NCBI GenBank assembly: GCA_910578525.1 | Contig: CAJTRF010000023.1 | Span: forward strand, 1-10,767 | DNA length: 10,767 nt | Direction: 5' to 3' | DNA from: an uncultured Mycoplasmatales bacterium | GTDB lineage: Bacteria; Bacillota_I; Bacilli_A; Mycoplasmatales; Mycoplasmoidaceae | Shown: positions 7,834 through 10,767 of the stretch, piece by piece | Layout: each line of letters starts with the position of its first letter | Numbering within the stretch: the first letter of the stretch is position 1 | Made by a program: the position numbers and the translations under genes | Notes under the pieces: model-generated | Seen by the model: only the letters and a program-made list of their open reading frames with translations | The model's database searches: none | What the model was told of the DNA's origin: nothing

Positions 7834-8708
7834 TGAGAAAAACTGTAAATATTAAACAAATGGTTAAAGATGCTGCTATGGGTCATTATGCTATAGCTCA
7901 TATTAACATTAATAACCTTGAATGAATTAAAGGTGCATTATCAGCTGCAAAAGAAACTAATACCCCTATTATTTTAGGTGTATCTGAAGGTGCAGCTAAA
8001 TACATGTGTGGTTTTAAAAACATCGTTGATATGGTTAACAACATGATTGTATCAATGGGAGTTACACAACCAGTTGCATTACATTTAGATCATGGATCAT
8101 ATGAAGGTGCTATGGCAGCATTAAAAGCTGGATTTAGCTCAGTAATGTTTGACGGTTCACATTTACCATTTGACCAAAACATTACTAAACTTAAAAAAGT
8201 TCTTGCTTATGCTATGATCAAAAACGCATCTGTAGAAGCAGAAGTTGGTTCTATTGGTGGGCAAGAAGATGGTGTTGTAGGTAATGGTGAATTAGCTGAT
8301 GTTAATCAATGTGAAACAATTGCTAAACTTTCTATTTCATGTTTAGCTGCTGGTATTGGTAATATTCATGGTATTTATCCTAAAAACTGAAAAGGTTTAA
8401 ATTTTAAACGTTTAAGTGAAATTACAAGAGTATGTAATAACAAACCACTTGTATTACATGGTGGAACAGGAATCCCAACTGATCAAATTAAACAAGCTAT
8501 TTCTTTAGGTGTAGCTAAAATTAATGTAAATACTGAATGTCAATTAGCATTTGCTGCTGCTACAAGAAAATACATTGAAGAAAAGAAAGATTTAGACACT
8601 AATGCTAAAGGATTTGATCCTCGTAAATTATTAAAACCAGGAACTGAAGCAATCAAGAACATGGTTATCGAAAAATTTGAAATCTTCGGTTGCAAAGGAA
8701 AAGCTTAA
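7833..8708 (+). CDS. fba: Class II fructose-1,6-bisphosphate aldolase
   Basis: This metal-dependent aldolase splits fructose 1,6-bisphosphate into dihydroxyacetone phosphate and glyceraldehyde 3-phosphate, a central glycolytic step for a fermenting mycoplasma. The 291-residue length is typical. The N-terminus has AIAHININNLEW (W31 from TGA). HLDHG gives catalytic Asp86 and metal ligand His87. VEAEVGSIGG (134-143) supplies the conserved glutamates. GIGNIHGIYP gives His179 and LHGGTGIP gives His209, the other two metal ligands. KINVNTE at about 230 is the phosphate-binding strand. All expected catalytic residues are present. It is co-transcribed with rpoE and followed 3 bases after the stop by a strong terminator. 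rpoE next to fba is also seen in Bacillus-type genomes with pyrG between them. Confidence 0.96.
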
Positions 8709-8711
8709 AAC

Positions 8712-8757
8712 AGACATAAAAAAATCAAGCGATTAAATGCTTGATTTTTTTATGTCT
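8712..8757. terminator. Bidirectional intrinsic terminator between fba and the lipoprotein gene
   Basis: A perfect 19-bp inverted repeat pairs 8712-8730 with 8739-8757 around an 8-base loop (GATTAAAT). The inner stem is TCAAGC/GCTTGA and is followed by seven T on the plus strand (8745-8751). The seven A on the other arm (8718-8724) give the same T run on the minus strand. It sits in the 58-base gap between two convergent genes, so it can end transcription from both. Confidence 0.9.
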
Positions 8758-8766
8758 CTAAACGAA

Positions 8767-9372
8767 TTAGTTGCTTGCTGCTCAATTATTTGGTAATCCA
8801 GCATTCGCTTTTAAATATCTAAGCAATGCTTCACTATTAAAACCGTTAACAGGATTAGTTACTTTAATTGTTCCTGATTGTGAAATATTTTCAAATGAAG
8901 ATGATGCAACAGAAGTTACAACACATGCATTTCAAGTAATACTACTTAAATTAGAACAATCTTCAAAAATACTTGGATGAACATATAAGGCACCTGAAAG
9001 AGTTACAGAAGTTATTGATGAACAATTTTTAAAAGCACTACCATTAATAGTATTACATTTTGAATTTTTAGAAAAAACTATTTTGTTAATAAAAGGAGGA
9101 ACAACATTATCTCTAAATGCACCTGCAGTAATACTAGTTACTTCATCTGGAATCAACATTGTGTCACATTTACCATCATATATAGATAGACTGATTCCAG
9201 GTTTAAAACCTTCTAAATCATGAGTGCTTTGGTTTATTTTATAAACACTTTCTGGCAATGCATTAATTTTTTCTGAAGATTCTCCACAGCTAGAAACTGT
9301 AAACGGAATTGATGTAGCAACTCCAACACCTGACGCAATGCAAACTATTGATTTTAGTAATTTTTTATTCAT
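8767..9372 (-). CDS. Surface lipoprotein with BspA-type leucine-rich repeats
   Basis: The 201-residue product begins MNKKLLKSIVCIASGVGVAT, a signal peptide ending in lipobox VSSC, with the lipidated cysteine at residue 29. After a short linker come about four degenerate BspA/TpLRR-type repeats marked by Ala-Phe or Ser-Phe positions near residues 86, 114, 136 and 160. The repeat text includes LIPDEVTSITAGAF, INGSAFKNCSSITSVTL and SIFEDCSNLSSITW. The C-terminus is YLKANAGLPNNWAASN. Two Trp codons are TGA. The protein should sit on the outer face of the membrane. BspA-like repeats in other organisms bind host proteins, but no ligand can be inferred here. The TAGGAG ribosome-binding site lies 6 bases before the ATG, and a 17-base A tract lies upstream. 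It converges on fba and has its own promoter. Confidence 0.88.
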
Positions 9373-9378
9373 ATTTTT

Positions 9379-9384
9379 CTCCTA
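9379..9384 (-). promoter_or_regulatory. Ribosome-binding site of the lipoprotein gene
   Basis: On the minus strand TAGGAG is followed by six A/T bases and then the ATG at 9372-9370. This is close to optimal spacing and confirms the start codon. Most operon genes to the left lack such a site. Confidence 0.75.
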
Positions 9385-9393
9385 TTTTTAATA

Positions 9394-9426
9394 TTTATAA
9401 CTGTTTTTTTTTTTTTTTTTAACAAA
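9394..9426 (-). promoter_or_regulatory. Putative homopolymer-containing promoter of the lipoprotein gene
   Basis: Read on the minus strand, TTTGTT/TTGTTA (9426 to 9420) is followed by a run of 17 A (9420-9404), then CAGT and TATAAA (9399-9394), about 21 bases before the start codon. The A run would lie between the -35-like and -10-like elements. With these hexamers the spacer is about 20 bases, longer than the usual 17, so the allele seen may be a weak state, or the real -35 may differ. The A tract length is read directly; the promoter role is inferred. Poly-A spacers controlling lipoprotein phase variation are established in Mycoplasma hyorhinis vlp genes. Confidence 0.5.
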
Positions 9427-9440
9427 TTTGAGAAAAACAC

Positions 9441-9470
9441 AAAAAAATCAAGCATCGAATTGCTTGATTT
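9441..9470 (-). terminator. Intrinsic terminator of the upstream minus-strand gene
   Basis: On the minus strand the stem AAATCAAGC (9470-9462) pairs with GCTTGATTT (9453-9445) around an 8-base loop. The T run on that strand spans 9447-9441, so its first three T lie in the stem. It starts 25 bases after the stop codon of the gene ending at 9496 and lies before the promoter of the lipoprotein gene, so the two genes are separate transcription units. The 13 bases at 9441-9453 are identical to 8718-8730 in the fba terminator. The adjacent AATTGCAATT at 9471-9480 is a perfect 10-bp palindrome. Confidence 0.8.
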
Positions 9471-9495
9471 AATTGCAATTAGAGAATAGACGATG

Positions 9496-10767
9496 TTATT
9501 CAGTAACGTCGATGTTTAGATTAGGGAATAATGGTTGTAGTAAATCAATTATCCCTTGTTTGTTTATACATCAATGAGTTATGTAGTTGAAAGAGCCAAA
9601 AGTATCTTCTCTTCCACCATCTGGGAAAGCAGTATCAAAATTTTCAATATCAATAATGAAGAAGTTTGCTTGTGGATCGCCATCAGCACCAATACATCTT
9701 ATTTGTGAACCCATTCCTTTTGAAATCGTTGCTGCATTCGCCATAACTCTTCATTCTATTGGGCTGTTATTTAAAGATGCACCTTTTCAATATATTAGAC
9801 CATCAATAGGTGTGTCACCAAAAAATGAATCATTAGATGTAAATGAATTAACAACTGAGAAAGTAATATCTTTTTCTGAAGTAGATGGATCGTCGTTGTT
9901 TTTAGAAAAAGAAATATGAATAGTACCGTTTATAGTGTCAGCAATTTCTTGTGTTAATGAATCACCTATACTTCAATAATGTAGTCCATCAGTATGTCTT
10001 GTTGATGTTCTATAATCAGAAATATTTAAAGGTGTTTCTTCATAAGAAAATTTTGAAGGATCAGACAGCTCTTCAAAGAAACAATATTGTTCCATTACAA
10101 ATAAATAAGATAAAATATTAGATCTGTATTTGTTTATTTCAGGATTGCTTGAATTAATTATTTCTTGAGTTAATCAATCTGCTCAACCTCTATATGTTTT
10201 GGTTGTTGGTCCAGTTGTTATATTGTCCATCTTAGCTTTTAAATCAGTTGCGATTTTTGCAGGTGTAGTATGGTTTTCGTTAGCGAAAAAGTCTGTATTA
10301 AATTTATATGTAACAGAAGTTAAATTACCAACTTCAATACTTTTTGTTTTAGAATCATCGGATGGATAAAAATATAAAGTTTCACTATTAGTAACATAGA
10401 ATTCTTTATCATCTGGATTTGAAGATTGAGGCACCCCAACACTAATAGAAAATTTGATGTTAAAATCTCATGGAATTGCTTTTGCTAGTTTAAACATGAA
10501 GTGTCATTGGTCATTAGCTTTGTCATAATAAAAACCGTATGTTGGGAATTCTTGTGTATAAGGAACTTTATCATCTCCTGTATATATTCCTTCACTTTCA
10601 GGTCAAAAATTATTTACAAAATAAGGTCTCATACTGTCTGCAGTATACTTGAAATCTTGACCTATAACAGATTGTGGTTCAAATTGACTAACATCATGTC
10701 CATTGTGTTCTCTATAGACTGTAAAACCTATTTTACGCCACTTTGGAGTAAATATGGGGAAATGACA
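9496..10767 (-). CDS. Large uncharacterised, probably surface-exposed protein (N-terminus outside window)
   Basis: One frame stays open on the minus strand from the right edge to a TAA at 9498-9496, giving 423 residues of C-terminal sequence. It requires several TGA-Trp codons, for example TYRGWADWL and YITHWCINK, plus one TGG near the right edge. I do not recognise the family. It is hydrophilic, rich in Asn, Asp, Ser, Thr and aromatics, has no membrane-spanning stretch in the visible part, and alternates short beta-like strands, which suits an exported protein. The C-terminus reads IIDLLQPLFPNLNIDVTE. By context, next to a lipoprotein gene in a possible Malacoplasma relative, it could be a P35-type or other lipoprotein-family member, but I cannot show this, and any signal peptide lies off the window. 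Its terminator is at 9441-9470. Confidence 0.7.

Noticed and set aside
8771..8980. Plus-strand frame of 69 residues right after the fba terminator
   Set aside because: It is antisense to the C-terminal repeats of the lipoprotein, which has a lipobox, ribosome-binding site and terminator.
9587..9919. 110-residue plus-strand reading frame
   Set aside because: Lies opposite the large minus-strand gene, which is open for 423 codons and has its own terminator; no start signal on the plus strand.
10183..10434. Separate 83-residue minus-strand gene starting at a GTG
   Set aside because: The frame continues without TAA or TAG both upstream to the window edge and downstream to 9496; its apparent end at 10183 is a TGA read as Trp.

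Overview
The window reads as a wall-less mycoplasma-type (Mollicutes) chromosome. It is very AT-rich. Nearly every housekeeping gene is interrupted by in-frame TGA codons at positions where the family carries tryptophan, so UGA must be read as Trp (genetic code 4). Read that way, the broken reading frames fuse into ten complete genes and one partial gene. The gene order dnaA / rpmH-rnpA-yidC-rsmA-ispE-gltX is an origin-proximal arrangement. The presence of ispE, an MEP-pathway enzyme that most mycoplasmas lack, suggests the Mycoplasma penetrans / M. iowae (Malacoplasma) side of the group. That placement is inference.

Layout. Positions 1-101 hold one perfect DnaA box and two degenerate ones just beyond the 3' end of dnaA, so they are probably part of oriC. 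dnaA (minus strand, 102-1475) is divergent from a tightly packed plus-strand operon across a 62-base AT-only spacer with TATAAT on both strands. The operon is rpmH (1538-1684), rnpA, yidC, rsmA, ispE, gltX and an HD-domain phosphohydrolase (ending at 7374). Successive genes overlap by 1 to 11 bases or are 1 base apart. After a 33-base gap with a TATAAT box come rpoE (RNA polymerase delta) and fba (class II fructose-bisphosphate aldolase), which overlap at TAATG. They end at a perfect 19-bp hairpin terminator that probably works in both directions.

Right of that terminator the character changes to surface proteins on the minus strand. There is a 201-residue lipoprotein with BspA-type leucine-rich repeats (8767-9372), then the C-terminal 423 residues of a larger unrecognised protein (9496 to the window edge). 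The lipoprotein gene has a strong ribosome-binding site and a putative promoter containing a 17-base A tract, the kind of sequence that can drive phase variation by slippage.

How the genes work together. The left two thirds is core machinery: replication initiation, ribosome and RNase P biogenesis, membrane protein insertion, 16S rRNA methylation, tRNA charging, transcription and glycolysis, with one isoprenoid enzyme embedded. I see no defence system, mobile element, CRISPR array, tRNA or rRNA gene. The least ordinary parts are ispE and the homopolymer promoter of the lipoprotein gene.
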